Positions 36,641-43,950 of a stretch of DNA of 43,950 bases are shown in pieces. Both the position numbers and the translations under genes were made by a program. The number at the start of each line of letters is the position of its first letter. Position 1 is the first letter of the stretch. Origin of the DNA: Proteiniclasticum sediminis (lineage in GTDB: Bacteria; Bacillota; Clostridia; Clostridiales; Clostridiaceae); contig NZ_JAGSCS010000021.1 in assembly GCF_018128025.1 (NCBI RefSeq), forward strand, positions 1-43,950, written 5' to 3'. Under the pieces are notes generated by a model that had not been told where the DNA came from, searched no databases, and was given only the letters and a program-made list of their open reading frames with translations.

Positions 36641-37804
36641 ATGGAAATTCGACGAGAGGTTCAAGAAACAGAAGACTATGTGGTAGGGCTTCGGCGGCAT
36701 TTTCACCAGCATCCGGAATCCAGCCTAAAGGAATTCGAAACGGCTAGACGCATTGAAGAGGAGCTGGACAAACTCCTCATCCCCCATGAGCGGGTGGGGG
36801 AAACCGGGGTCATCGGCTATCTCAAAGGAAAAGAAGGAAAGGTCCTGGGCATGCGGGCGGATATCGATGCCCTGGAACTCCAGGAGCTCAATACCGCCGA
36901 GTATGCTTCTAAATATGAGGGACTCATGCATGCCTGCGGACATGATGCCCATACGGCAGCACTTCTGGGCGCAGCCAAGGTCCTGAAGACTAAAGAATCG
37001 GAACTTCCCGGATCGGTGCGGCTGTTCTTCCAGCAGGCGGAGGAAATCGGCCAAGGTGCCCGTCAGTTTGTGGCGGGCGGTCATCTCCAGGATGTGGATG
37101 GGGTCTTCGGCCTCCATGTGGCCTCGGGCCTGGATACGGGAAAAGTCACCGTCACGCCGGGACCCATTGCCGCTTCCTGCGACTACTTCAAAGTCACCAT
37201 CCACGGGAAAAGCGGCCATGTGGGAAAGCCCCACGCCGCGGTGGATGCCCTCTACATTGCCTCCCTAAGCGTGGTGTCCCTCCAGAGCATCGTGGCCAGA
37301 CAGACGGATCCGGTGGATCCCGTGGTGGTGGGCATTGGCATTCTCTCCTCGGGGACCCGCTATAACATCATCGCCCAGGAAGCGGTCCTTGAAGGAACCT
37401 TCCGCACCTACAGCCAGGAAACCCGGGAAAAAACCCAGGCATCCATTGAACGGATCCTGCGGGCCACAGCAGAGTCCCACGGGGCCACCATGGACATCGA
37501 GTTCCAGGATTTTGCCAGCCCGGTCATCAATGATCAGGCTTCGGCAGAGCTTGCGGCATCGGTCTGCAGAAAAATCGTGGGTGAAGACAATGTGGACACC
37601 AATGCCCCGAAATCCCTGGGGGCCGATGATTTTGCAGAACTGCAGCGAGTGGTGCCCGGCGTCTATGTCAATGTGGGTACCCGAAATCCCCAGGATGAAA
37701 ACAGCAGTTTTCCCCATCATCATGGCCACTTTGATATCGACGAAAAGGGACTTCTCATCGCCACGGAGCTCTATGTGGCCTATGCTGAGGCTTTTCTGGT
37801 TTAA
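36641..37804 (+). CDS. M20 family amidohydrolase linked to the methionine transporter
   Basis: A 387-residue M20D metallohydrolase: RRHFHQHPESSLKEFET at the N-terminus, MHACGHDAH (96-104) with metal ligands, QQAEEIGQGA with the catalytic Glu pair, and a dimerisation domain with HGKSGHVGKPHAAVDAL. The gene follows metQ by 15 nt after GGGGAG and is probably cotranscribed under the T-box. This suggests it releases methionine from an imported N-acyl (for example N-acetyl) methionine. That substrate is inferred from context; the family also cuts hippurate and other acyl amino acids. It is related to, but distinct from, the deacetylase at 11205. Confidence 0.85.
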   Translation: MEIRREVQETEDYVVGLRRHFHQHPESSLKEFETARRIEEELDKLLIPHERVGETGVIGYLKGKEGKVLGMRADIDALELQELNTAEYASKYEGLMHACGHDAHTAALLGAAKVLKTKESELPGSVRLFFQQAEEIGQGARQFVAGGHLQDVDGVFGLHVASGLDTGKVTVTPGPIAASCDYFKVTIHGKSGHVGKPHAAVDALYIASLSVVSLQSIVARQTDPVDPVVVGIGILSSGTRYNIIAQEAVLEGTFRTYSQETREKTQASIERILRATAESHGATMDIEFQDFASPVINDQASAELAASVCRKIVGEDNVDTNAPKSLGADDFAELQRVVPGVYVNVGTRNPQDENSSFPHHHGHFDIDEKGLLIATELYVAYAEAFLV

Positions 37805-37884
37805 AGAGCCCTTCCTTAAATAAGCCCTGAGCGAAAAATGTGGGGAAAAAAGCGAATCCGATTTTGCTGATTTCCTCCATTTTT

Positions 37885-37905
37885 TCGGGGAAGCCCCCGA
37901 TTTTT
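37885..37905 (+). terminator. Terminator after the met operon
   Basis: TCGGGG (37885-37890), loop AAGC, CCCCGA (37895-37900), then TTTTT. A short but convincing intrinsic terminator about 80 nt after the hydrolase stop. Confidence 0.65.
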
Positions 37906-37912
37906 AGGCCAA

Positions 37913-37994
37913 TGTATTGCAAATATTGCACTTTCATTGGGAATAAGTGCCGTTAATTTTTAATCCATGGAATTTCGGTATGAAATGCAATACA
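37913..37994 (+). promoter_or_regulatory. Inverted operator-like sites upstream of the dehydrogenase
   Basis: TGTATTGCA (37913-37921) and its exact reverse complement TGCAATACA (37986-37994) are separated by 64 nt. The first overlaps TGCAA-ATA-TTGCA (37918-37930). Such paired half-sites suggest a regulator bridging the promoter, perhaps of GntR type. No regulator is proven. Confidence 0.4.
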
Positions 37995-38051
37995 CTAAAG
38001 TCAAGAATCCTGGAAAACAGGATAATCGTGATTTTACAGTGAGGTGTAAAA

Positions 38052-39656
38052 ATGAAACTGAACCTACAAAACTTCAAGGCCATGGAAGAAAAGGGCATCA
38101 AGGTTCCCCACTTCGACAATGCAGCTGTGGCAGCGAAGACCAAGAATAATCCTGTTTGGGTGCACTTCGGCGCAGGCAATATTTTCCGAGGCTTCATCGC
38201 AAATCTGCAGCATAAACTTCTGGAGGAAGGCCATGCCGACACCGGCATCATCGCCGCTGAAACCTTCGACTTTGATATCATCGAGAAGATTTACGATCCC
38301 TATGACAATCTGACCCTTCTCACCAGCCTCTATGCTGACGGATCCATGGTGAACTCCGTCGTGGCCAGCATCACGGAGGGCGTCAAAGCAGATCTTTCCA
38401 AGGAAAAGGAAGCTGCCCGTCTTCGGGAGATCTTCGTGAACCCCAGCCTTCAGATGATCAGCTTCACCATCACCGAAAAGGGATACGCGCTGACCAACGT
38501 CAACGGCGAAGTTTTCCCCTTCGTGCAGAAGGACTTCGAGAACGGCCCCAAGAGCCCCAGCCACGCCATGAGCGTTGTCACCTCCCTGGTGTATGACCGT
38601 TACCTGGCCGGCAAGTTCCCCTTAGCCATCGTGAGCATGGACAACTGCTCCCACAATGGGGAAAAGGTAGAAGTTTCCGTGAAGCGCATCGCCAAGGAAT
38701 GGATCGAAAGAGGCTTTGTCAAAGCCGGATTCCTGGATTACCTCAGCGATGAGAGCAAGATCTCCTTCCCCTGGAGCATGATCGACAAGATCACCCCCAG
38801 ACCTTCCGAAGAAGTGAAGGCCAAGCTGGATGAAATCGGCCTGGAAGATATGGCTCCTCTGGTCACCTCCAGAAACACCTTCATTGCTCCCTATGTAAAT
38901 GCGGAAGTTCCCCAGTACCTGGTGGTAGAGGACAAGTTCCCCAACGGACGTCCTGCCCTGGAAAAAGCTGGTGTATACTTCACCACAAGAGATACCGTAA
39001 ACAATACGGAAACCATGAAAGTTACCACCTGCCTCAACCCCCTCCACACCGCCCTGGCTGTGTATGGCTGCGTTCTGGGTTATGAGAGCATTTCTGCCGA
39101 GATGAAGGACACCGAGCTGAAGGCTCTGGTGGAAAAGATCGGCTATACCGAAGGCATGCCCGTGGTTGTGGATCCCAAGATCATCAGCCCCATGAGCTTC
39201 ATCAAGGAAGTCATCGAAGAAAGACTTCCTAACCCCTTCATTCCCGATACCCCACAGCGAATCGCCACAGACACCAGCCAGAAGGTGGCCATCCGCTTCG
39301 GCGAGACCATCAAGTCCTACATGAAGCGCGACGACCTGGATTCCTCCAAGCTCACCTTCATTCCTCTGGCACTGGCCGGATGGCTCCGCTACCTCCTGGG
39401 CGTCAATGACAACCTGGAAGCCTTCAACGTTTCCAGCGATCCCATGATGGAAGAGCTGCAGAAGAAGCTGGCAGGCATCGAAGCTGGAAATCCCGCTTCC
39501 TACACCGGACAGCTGAAGGAAGTCCTGGCCAATGAAATCCTCTTTGGTGTGGATCTCAACAAAGCCGGACTGGCCGACAAAGTAGAAAGCATGTTCCTGG
39601 AACTCATCGCAGGCAAGGGCGCCGTTCGTGCAACCTTGAAAAAGTACCTGGCGTAA
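38052..39656 (+). CDS. Mannitol dehydrogenase family oxidoreductase (fructuronate reductase-like)
   Basis: A 534-residue polyol-specific long-chain dehydrogenase. It has the N-terminal NAD loop VHFGAGNIFRGF and the family motif K-x5-N-x2-H in KVTTCLNPLHTAL, plus DKITPRPS just before the substrate domain. Firmicute members of this length are usually D-mannonate oxidoreductases (fructuronate reductase, UxuB) or mannitol 2-dehydrogenases. No uxuA, uxaC or kinase gene is nearby, so the substrate is unresolved. GAGGTG lies 7-8 nt before the ATG. It appears to be a single-gene unit, with operator-like inverted sites upstream and a hairpin downstream. Confidence 0.88.
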   Translation: MKLNLQNFKAMEEKGIKVPHFDNAAVAAKTKNNPVWVHFGAGNIFRGFIANLQHKLLEEGHADTGIIAAETFDFDIIEKIYDPYDNLTLLTSLYADGSMVNSVVASITEGVKADLSKEKEAARLREIFVNPSLQMISFTITEKGYALTNVNGEVFPFVQKDFENGPKSPSHAMSVVTSLVYDRYLAGKFPLAIVSMDNCSHNGEKVEVSVKRIAKEWIERGFVKAGFLDYLSDESKISFPWSMIDKITPRPSEEVKAKLDEIGLEDMAPLVTSRNTFIAPYVNAEVPQYLVVEDKFPNGRPALEKAGVYFTTRDTVNNTETMKVTTCLNPLHTALAVYGCVLGYESISAEMKDTELKALVEKIGYTEGMPVVVDPKIISPMSFIKEVIEERLPNPFIPDTPQRIATDTSQKVAIRFGETIKSYMKRDDLDSSKLTFIPLALAGWLRYLLGVNDNLEAFNVSSDPMMEELQKKLAGIEAGNPASYTGQLKEVLANEILFGVDLNKAGLADKVESMFLELIAGKGAVRATLKKYLA

Positions 39657-39694
39657 GAGAACCCTCCATACAACACAAAAGATGAAACCGGATG

Positions 39695-39719
39695 GGGCAG
39701 TGATCGTTGATCACTGCCC
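39695..39719 (+). terminator. Hairpin after the dehydrogenase
   Basis: GGGCAGTGATC (39695-39705), loop GTT, GATCACTGCCC (39709-39719): an 11-bp perfect stem about 40 nt after the stop. The following TAAAAT is a poor T-run, so termination efficiency is uncertain. Confidence 0.6.
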
Positions 39720-39801
39720 TAAAATCCGCAATAAATTCCGAAACTTCAAGAGATTCAAGCGTTACAGCAGTTGTATTTTTAATGTTTTTTATCGCGGAGA
39801 A

Positions 39802-39830
39802 TTGGAAACGATTCAGGAATCTCGTATAAT
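39802..39830 (+). promoter_or_regulatory. Promoter of the GntR-citG unit
   Basis: TTGGAA (39802-39807), 17-nt spacer, TATAAT (39825-39830): a strong sigma-A promoter. Inside the spacer is GATTC-AG-GAATC (39811-39822), a possible regulator site. Confidence 0.75.
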
Positions 39831-39847
39831 AGGTGTACAGAAGAATA

Positions 39848-39857
39848 CTGTATACAG
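39848..39857 (+). promoter_or_regulatory. GntR-type operator, perfect palindrome CTGTATACAG
   Basis: The palindrome CTGTATACAG lies about 10-20 nt after the expected transcription start. It matches the general T-GTATAC-A form of FCD-type GntR operators, so the regulator encoded next may repress its own gene. A similar GTGTACAG lies at 39833-39840. Confidence 0.55.
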
Positions 39858-39891
39858 ATAATCAAGAATTCTCAATGAAGGAGAGGTACCC

Positions 39892-40608
39892 ATGGAAGAC
39901 TACATTTCCGAAGTGATCAAGCTTGCGGATTTGAGCCAGAACAAACCGCTGAACGAAATCGTATTTGAAGGATTGCGCGACGCCATCATCAAAGGGATCA
40001 TCCCCGTGGGCGAGCGAATCAATGAAACGGTCTATGCGGACAAAATGAACATCAGCCGAACCCCAATCCGGGAAGCTCTGCGCCGGATCCAGGAAGAAGG
40101 CCTGGTGGAATACGTTCCCCATTACGGCGTCGTGGTGAAGAAAATTACCATCGACGATGCCAAGGAAATCTACCAGATCCGCAAGGCTCTGGATATTCTC
40201 GCCACCCTCAATGCCGCCAAGATCATGACCCCTGAACAGTTCGACGAAATGCGGGATCTTCTGGAACGTACCGACAAAGCCGATGGCGAAGGTGATGTCA
40301 AACGGGTGGTGGAACTCTCCAAGGAATTTAACGATATGATTTACCGCTTTGCCAAGATGCCTCGGCTCGATGTCATCGTGAAAAAGCTTCGCCAATACCT
40401 GGTTCGATTCCGGGATATTTCCCTCACGGAGGATGATCGGCGACGCAAGGCCCTGGATGAGCATTGGCTCCTCTATAAATATATGAAGAAACAGGACAAG
40501 GACATGCTCACCCAGATCACCAGTGAGCATCTGGACTTCTCCGAAAAGTTTATTCTCATGGCCATGGAGAAGCTGGAAGCGGAGCAGCAGAAAGCGGATG
40601 AAGAGTAA
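39892..40608 (+). CDS. GntR family regulator with FCD domain (CitO-like by context)
   Basis: A transcription regulator of 238 residues: N-terminal winged helix-turn-helix (about 18-82, with NISRTPIREALRRIQEEGLVEY as the recognition region) and a C-terminal FCD ligand domain (about 90-225). In FCD domains a first metal-binding His usually follows Phe; here the segment reads KEFNDMIY, with Asn in that place, while later His residues (DEHWLLY, TSEHLDF) are present. The neighbours (citG, citrate transporter, decarboxylase subunits) resemble citrate loci in which the GntR regulator CitO activates transport and cleavage genes in response to citrate. The ligand is an inference. It overlaps citG by 11 nt. 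Confidence 0.87.
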   Translation: MEDYISEVIKLADLSQNKPLNEIVFEGLRDAIIKGIIPVGERINETVYADKMNISRTPIREALRRIQEEGLVEYVPHYGVVVKKITIDDAKEIYQIRKALDILATLNAAKIMTPEQFDEMRDLLERTDKADGEGDVKRVVELSKEFNDMIYRFAKMPRLDVIVKKLRQYLVRFRDISLTEDDRRRKALDEHWLLYKYMKKQDKDMLTQITSEHLDFSEKFILMAMEKLEAEQQKADEE

Positions 40609-41485
40609 ACAGGAGGCCCTGGCCCGCGCCATGGCGGACCTGGCCACAGAATCCATTCTTTTTGAAGTTATTCTCACCCCCAAGCCTGGTCTTGTGGATG
40701 CCAAGGATCCCGGTTCCCACCGGGACATGGACATCTTTACCTTTGTCCGCAGCGCCGTGAGCCTTAGCCACGGCTTCCGGGAGTTCTTCCTCGCTGGATT
40801 TACGGGGGAGGAGGACCTTCCTGCCCTCTTCGCCCGGATTCGTCCTCTAGGCATGGAGGTGGAAGAGAAGATGTTTGACGCCACGGGAAAGGTGAACACC
40901 CATAAGGGGATTATCTTCTCCATGGGGATCATCCTGGCGGCCCTGGGGCGCTATGCCCGCACCCGAGAGGGCGAAGGGATCTACACCCCGGAGGAAACGG
41001 AAGCGGTGCTTCAGCTGGTCACCCAAATGACCCAAGGACTGGTCTCCAAGGATTTTCAGAGCCTGGCCCATCGGCCGCCGGCCACCCATGGCGAACGGCT
41101 CTATGTGGAACACGGCTTCACCGGAATCCGGGGCGAAGCGGAAGCCGGATACCCGGTGCTCCGAGAAAAGGCTCTGCCCGCTCTGCGGTCCATGGCAAAA
41201 GAACCCCTGACCTTGGAGGATAAGCTTCTGGAAGTGCTCCTTCTTCTCATGGCCCACGCGGAAGACTCCAATGTGGTCACCCGGGGCGGCATCCATGCCC
41301 TCCACGAAGTGCAGGCCGCAGCAAAGAAGTTCCTTGCCGATGGCGGGGTCAGGCATCCCGGCTACAAGGAAACGCTGGGGACCATGAACGACACGTTCCG
41401 GCAGAAGAATCTTAGTCCCGGCGGATCCGCCGACCTTCTCTCCTTAGCCATTTTCTTTGGCAAGCTGGAAGGGCTGATTCACTAA
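40598..41485 (+). CDS. citG: Triphosphoribosyl-dephospho-CoA synthase CitG
   Basis: Makes the precursor of the prosthetic group carried by the acyl carrier subunit of citrate lyase (or malonate decarboxylase) from ATP and dephospho-CoA. It has 295 residues with family motifs ILTPKPGLVDAKDPGSHRDMD near the N-terminus, GKVNTHKG in the middle, and the late AHAEDSNVVTRGG. The ATG at 40598 overlaps the regulator's end; an ATG at 40631 is an alternative. No citrate lyase genes are in the window, but citrate transport and decarboxylase genes nearby suggest they lie just beyond the right edge. Confidence 0.9.
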   Translation: MKSKQEALARAMADLATESILFEVILTPKPGLVDAKDPGSHRDMDIFTFVRSAVSLSHGFREFFLAGFTGEEDLPALFARIRPLGMEVEEKMFDATGKVNTHKGIIFSMGIILAALGRYARTREGEGIYTPEETEAVLQLVTQMTQGLVSKDFQSLAHRPPATHGERLYVEHGFTGIRGEAEAGYPVLREKALPALRSMAKEPLTLEDKLLEVLLLLMAHAEDSNVVTRGGIHALHEVQAAAKKFLADGGVRHPGYKETLGTMNDTFRQKNLSPGGSADLLSLAIFFGKLEGLIH

Positions 41486-41506
41486 AAGTTAATCGATGAA
41501 CCCGTG

Positions 41507-41546
41507 AAAAGACCACGAAATCCTTGGGGATCCCGTGGTCTTTTGT
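41507..41546 (+). terminator. Terminator after citG
   Basis: AAAAGACCACG (41507-41517) and CGTGGTCTTTT (41534-41544): an 11-bp perfect stem with a 16-nt loop, followed by GTTATG. The T-run is part of the stem, a common bidirectional arrangement. Confidence 0.75.
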
Positions 41547-41563
41547 TATGATAGAGATGGAGG

Positions 41564-41577
41564 TGAAAACGTTAACA
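41564..41577 (+). promoter_or_regulatory. Perfect CcpA-type cre site
   Basis: TGAAAACGTTAACA matches the cre consensus TGWAANCGNTNWCA at every defined position. It sits between the citG terminator and the transporter terminator, 80 nt after citG, where no promoter or gene start is obvious. Its role here is unclear. Confidence 0.5.
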
Positions 41578-41604
41578 AGCTTTACGGGTTCGGTAAAGGG
41601 CGAG

Positions 41605-41641
41605 GAAATAAAAAACCGATACCGGAAAATCCGGTATCGGT
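41605..41641 (-). terminator. Terminator of the citrate transporter
   Basis: On the minus strand, ACCGATACCGG, loop ATTTT, CCGGTATCGGT followed by TTTTTATTTCC. An 11-bp perfect stem with a good T-run, just after the transporter stop. Confidence 0.85.
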
Positions 41642-41657
41642 CCTGAAGTCTTTTCTC

Positions 41658-43031
41658 TTACTTGAACAGCGGAACGGATCCGGTGACAGCAGCCAGAGCG
41701 ATGAAAATCACGAAGATTCCCAGTGCCCACTTGGCAGATTCTTTCTGCCATTCGCCCATGTCCAGTCCGGTGAGGTTCAGCAGCAGGTAGATGAAGGCAA
41801 CCAGCGGGCTGAGCAGGTGGAATGCCTGTCCCAGAAGGGAAGCAACACCCAGTTCCAGCGCGGTGAATCCATACTGCTTTCCAGCTTCAGCCAGAACAGG
41901 AAGAACACCATAGTAGAAGGCATCATTGGACAGGAAGAATGTTCCGGGAGCGGACAGGATTGCCACGATGAGTCCCCAGAATCGGCCCCAGCTTGTGGGA
42001 ATAACGTTTGCCAGGCTCAGAGCCAGGGCATCAGCCATACCGGAATTGGTGAACAGACCCATGAAGATACCAGCGCCAAGCACCAGAATAACAACCTGTG
42101 CAGCATCACCAGCATTGTCCTGAATTCTCTGCTTCTGATCCTTCAGGGACTTGTAGTTGATGACGAGTGCCAGTGCGGTTCCAACGAGGAAGAGGAATAC
42201 AGAGGGGAATGTGCCCTTGATCAGCATGTAAACCAGAACGATGGTCATGATGCCGTTAACCCAAACCAGCTTAGGTCTCTTCAGAGCCAGCTCTTCAGGA
42301 TCCGTGGGGGTGGTCAGCGCTTCGATGTCAGCATCGGTCAGCGTCTGGATACCCAGTCTCTTTCTTTCCTTGAGACCCAGGTAGTAAGCAACACCCAGCA
42401 TGAAGATAACAGAAGCGATCATTCCAGGAGTCAGTGCTCTCAGGATTTCCTGCTCGTTAACGCCGAGAACGGAGATAACACGAGCGGTGGGGCCTCCCCA
42501 GGGAAGCAGGTTCATGATGGTGTTCATGAGGATAACCAGAACACCCAGGTTCATCATCTTCAGACCGAGCTTCTTGTAGATCGGAATGAATGCGGTACAG
42601 ACGATGAGGGTAGTGGTGGTTCCGTCTCCGTTCAGGGATACGGTGGCAGCAACTACTGCGGTAGCAACCAGAACCTTCACTGGATCGCCCTTGGCAATCT
42701 TGATCATCTTCTTTACGACGGGATCAAACATACCGGCGTTAAGCATGATGGCGAAGTAGAGGATCGCGAAGAGCAGCATTACTGCAGTGGTGGAAACCTT
42801 CTTCACACCATCAACAGTCCAGGTACCGAGAATCAGGATCTGATCCAGGGTGGTGGGATCGGTGATTTTTTCATTCAGCTTAGTGACCTGTGCACCGTAA
42901 AGGCCCATGAAGGAACCGATGAGGGTGAACACCAGGGGGATAAGAATAAGTGCGGAGAACGGGGTAAGTTTCTTTTTCATGATCAGTACCATAAATACCA
43001 CGATCATTGCCCATGACAGGAAAGTTAGCAT
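41658..43031 (-). CDS. citM: CitMHS family citrate transporter
   Basis: A secondary transporter for metal-citrate or citrate with about 11-12 membrane segments and 457 residues. Recognisable CitMHS signatures are LNGDGTTTTLIV in the first half, LPWGGPTARVISVLG in the middle, and FLSNDAFYYGVLPV near the end. I chose ATG 43031 because AAAGGAG lies 8 nt upstream; a GTG at 43040 would be directly against that site. It is divergent from the decarboxylase operon and convergent with citG. Uptake of citrate feeding citrate lyase and oxaloacetate decarboxylase is the likely role. Confidence 0.9.
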   Translation of the reverse strand: MLTFLSWAMIVVFMVLIMKKKLTPFSALILIPLVFTLIGSFMGLYGAQVTKLNEKITDPTTLDQILILGTWTVDGVKKVSTTAVMLLFAILYFAIMLNAGMFDPVVKKMIKIAKGDPVKVLVATAVVAATVSLNGDGTTTTLIVCTAFIPIYKKLGLKMMNLGVLVILMNTIMNLLPWGGPTARVISVLGVNEQEILRALTPGMIASVIFMLGVAYYLGLKERKRLGIQTLTDADIEALTTPTDPEELALKRPKLVWVNGIMTIVLVYMLIKGTFPSVFLFLVGTALALVINYKSLKDQKQRIQDNAGDAAQVVILVLGAGIFMGLFTNSGMADALALSLANVIPTSWGRFWGLIVAILSAPGTFFLSNDAFYYGVLPVLAEAGKQYGFTALELGVASLLGQAFHLLSPLVAFIYLLLNLTGLDMGEWQKESAKWALGIFVIFIALAAVTGSVPLFK

Positions 43032-43402
43032 TGACTTCACTCCTTTTGTGTTTTTTGAAACAAGTTCAGTATAGTTTAAATAAACGATTGCAACAAGATA
43101 CTTGTGGTGAAAGAACAGTTAAAAAACACAGACTTTGACAAGAAATATCAAGCTGCGATCACGTTGCTTCATTAATAATTATGGAGAGCCCATAAGGCGA
43201 AATTGATGATGAAAGACATGTCATATTGCACAAAAACAGGTCATGGAGGAGGATTAATGAAGAAAAGTCATATTTCTCTTGGGGGAGTGCGGGTTTTTAT
43301 GTAAACGAAATGTCGAAAAAACAGCGGAAAAACACATGATTCTTGAAACACAATATATAATGGATTTGGAATTATTTACATGAAAATACAGGAGGGGAGA
43401 TT
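43032..43402. promoter_or_regulatory. Divergent regulatory region between transporter and decarboxylase genes
   Basis: Leftward promoter: TTGTTG (minus strand, 43096-43091), 17-nt spacer, TATACT (43073-43068). GTTTA-AA-TAAAC at 43075-43086 lies in its spacer. Rightward: TATAAT (43356-43361) without a matching -35 box, as in promoters that need an activator. A partial cre-like TGTAAACGAAATGT starts at 43300. The ribosome site of the next gene is AGGAGGGGAG (about 43390). Confidence 0.55.
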
Positions 43403-43729
43403 ATGGGTTTATTTGACTTGTTCAGGAAGAAGAAACCGGAACCTGTCCATCAAGAAGCGGTTTCACCCGCACCGGCAGCGCCGGTGAGTGCTCCAGCCCG
43501 TGTGGATTTCACCCGTGAAATCACACCGGAGGAGAAGGAACTGACCGCCGTGGTGGCATCCGCCATCGCCGCAGGCAGTTATCCTGATGCAAGCTTCAAG
43601 ATAAAGAACATTCAAGGCATCGACACGGACAAAGAAATTGCCGCCGCCATCGTCTCGGCCGTCATGGCCGGGGATCAGCCGAATTCCACATTCCGACTGG
43701 TCAGCATCACGGAAACGAATAAAGAATAA
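43403..43729 (+). CDS. Small subunit of a biotin-dependent, sodium-pumping decarboxylase (OadH-like)
   Basis: A 108-residue protein: a basic N-terminal GLFDLFRKKKPEP, an Ala/Pro/Val-rich linker (about 18-35), then a compact domain (about 38-105) with ITPEEKELTAVVASAIAAG and FKIKNIQGIDTD-type segments. This resembles the small delta/epsilon-like subunits that stabilise methylmalonyl-CoA, glutaconyl-CoA or oxaloacetate decarboxylases. In citrate-fermenting Firmicutes the same place is held by OadH, followed by the biotin carrier OadD. The next gene here is such a carrier and starts 15 nt on. Which acyl substrate is decarboxylated depends on genes outside the window. Confidence 0.7.
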   Translation: MGLFDLFRKKKPEPVHQEAVSPAPAAPVSAPARVDFTREITPEEKELTAVVASAIAAGSYPDASFKIKNIQGIDTDKEIAAAIVSAVMAGDQPNSTFRLVSITETNKE

Positions 43730-43744
43730 AGGTAGGGATTAGTT

Positions 43745-43950
43745 ATGTTAAGAAAGTTTAGAATCAAGATCAACGAGAAAGAATACCTGGTAGAAATGGA
43801 AGAACTGGGCACCGCTCCCGGCGCCGGCTTCATCGCCGCTCCTGCTGCCGCTCCCGTAGCCGCTCCCGTAGCTGCTCCCGTAGCTGCTCCCGTAGCTGCA
43901 CCTGCTGCCGCTCCTGCACCTGTAGCTGCACCTGCAGCCGCTCCCGCTCC
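43745..43950 (+). CDS. Biotin carrier subunit with Ala-Pro linker, partial (runs off the right edge)
   Basis: Only the first 68 codons are present. The N-terminus MLRKFRIKINEKEYLVEMEEL matches the start of biotin carrier (gamma or OadD-type) subunits. It is followed by a long Ala/Pro/Val linker made of APVA units, typical of the flexible arm before the biotinyl domain with its MKM motif, which would lie beyond the window. The linker codons form near-identical 12-nt tandem units (GCTCCCGTAGCT). The weak ribosome site GGTAGGG precedes it. Confidence 0.85.
   Translation, partial: MLRKFRIKINEKEYLVEMEELGTAPGAGFIAAPAAAPVAAPVAAPVAAPVAAPAAAPAPVAAPAAAPA

Noticed and set aside
41535-43016. A 493-codon plus-strand open frame.
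   Set aside because: It is the antisense shadow of the CitMHS transporter, rich in Gln/His/Gly with no family resemblance. The transporter on the minus strand has ribosome site, promoter and terminator.
1-43950. tRNA, rRNA, retron, toxin-antitoxin or restriction genes near the CRISPR locus.
   Set aside because: I looked along both strands and saw no cloverleaf with CCA end, reverse transcriptase or such gene pairs. The only accessory system I can support is type I-C CRISPR-Cas.

Overview
The window looks like the chromosome of an anaerobic low-to-mid GC Firmicute, probably of the Clostridia. The evidence is an L-box lysine riboswitch, a T-box leader, strong AGGAGG ribosome binding sites, and the start of a biotin-dependent decarboxylase operon next to a citrate transporter and CitG. 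No species can be named from sequence alone.

Layout. 1-1215: right end of an IS21-family element (IstA C-terminus; IstB interrupted by an in-frame amber codon). 1662-2852 (-): class I aminotransferase. 3113-12332 (+): a nine-gene operon (lysA, lysC, dapF, asd, dapA, dapB, dapH, a class III aminotransferase, an M20 deacetylase) holding one gene for each step from aspartate to lysine by the N-acetyl branch. One lysine riboswitch with a clear terminator precedes it, and a 27-bp perfect stem follows it. 12721-20587 (+): a complete type I-C CRISPR-Cas operon (cas3-cas5c-cas8c-cas7c-cas4-cas1-cas2) with a strong internal start for Cas11c inside cas8c. 20588-20751: leader. 20752-32670: a very large CRISPR array, 183 repeat units by hand count including a degenerate last one, with 182 spacers of 32-34 nt. 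32928-33407 (-): small lipoprotein. 33705-37804 (+): a T-box leader with a Met (ATG) specifier, then metN-metI-metQ and an M20 amidohydrolase. 38052-39656 (+): polyol/fructuronate dehydrogenase. 39802-43950: a citrate-type locus with a GntR/FCD regulator, citG, a CitMHS transporter (-), a small decarboxylase subunit, and a biotin carrier subunit that runs off the window.

How it works together. The lysine and methionine blocks are each under an RNA switch that senses shortage of the amino acid (or its charged tRNA). The CRISPR block is complete for adaptation (Cas4-Cas1-Cas2), processing (Cas5c with its catalytic residues) and interference (Cas8c-Cas11c-Cas7c-Cas5c plus Cas3). It is visibly more AT-rich than its neighbours, which suggests it arrived as a cassette. 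Reading the spacers by eye gave several results: two pairs of overlapping spacers place TTC directly upstream of the second protospacer, giving the PAM from within the array; one spacer pair differs only at synonymous codon positions; one spacer is present twice with a 1-nt length difference; and several spacers cover start-codon regions or a terminator of the invader. I found no clearly new defence system. The novelty lies mainly in the size and content of the array.
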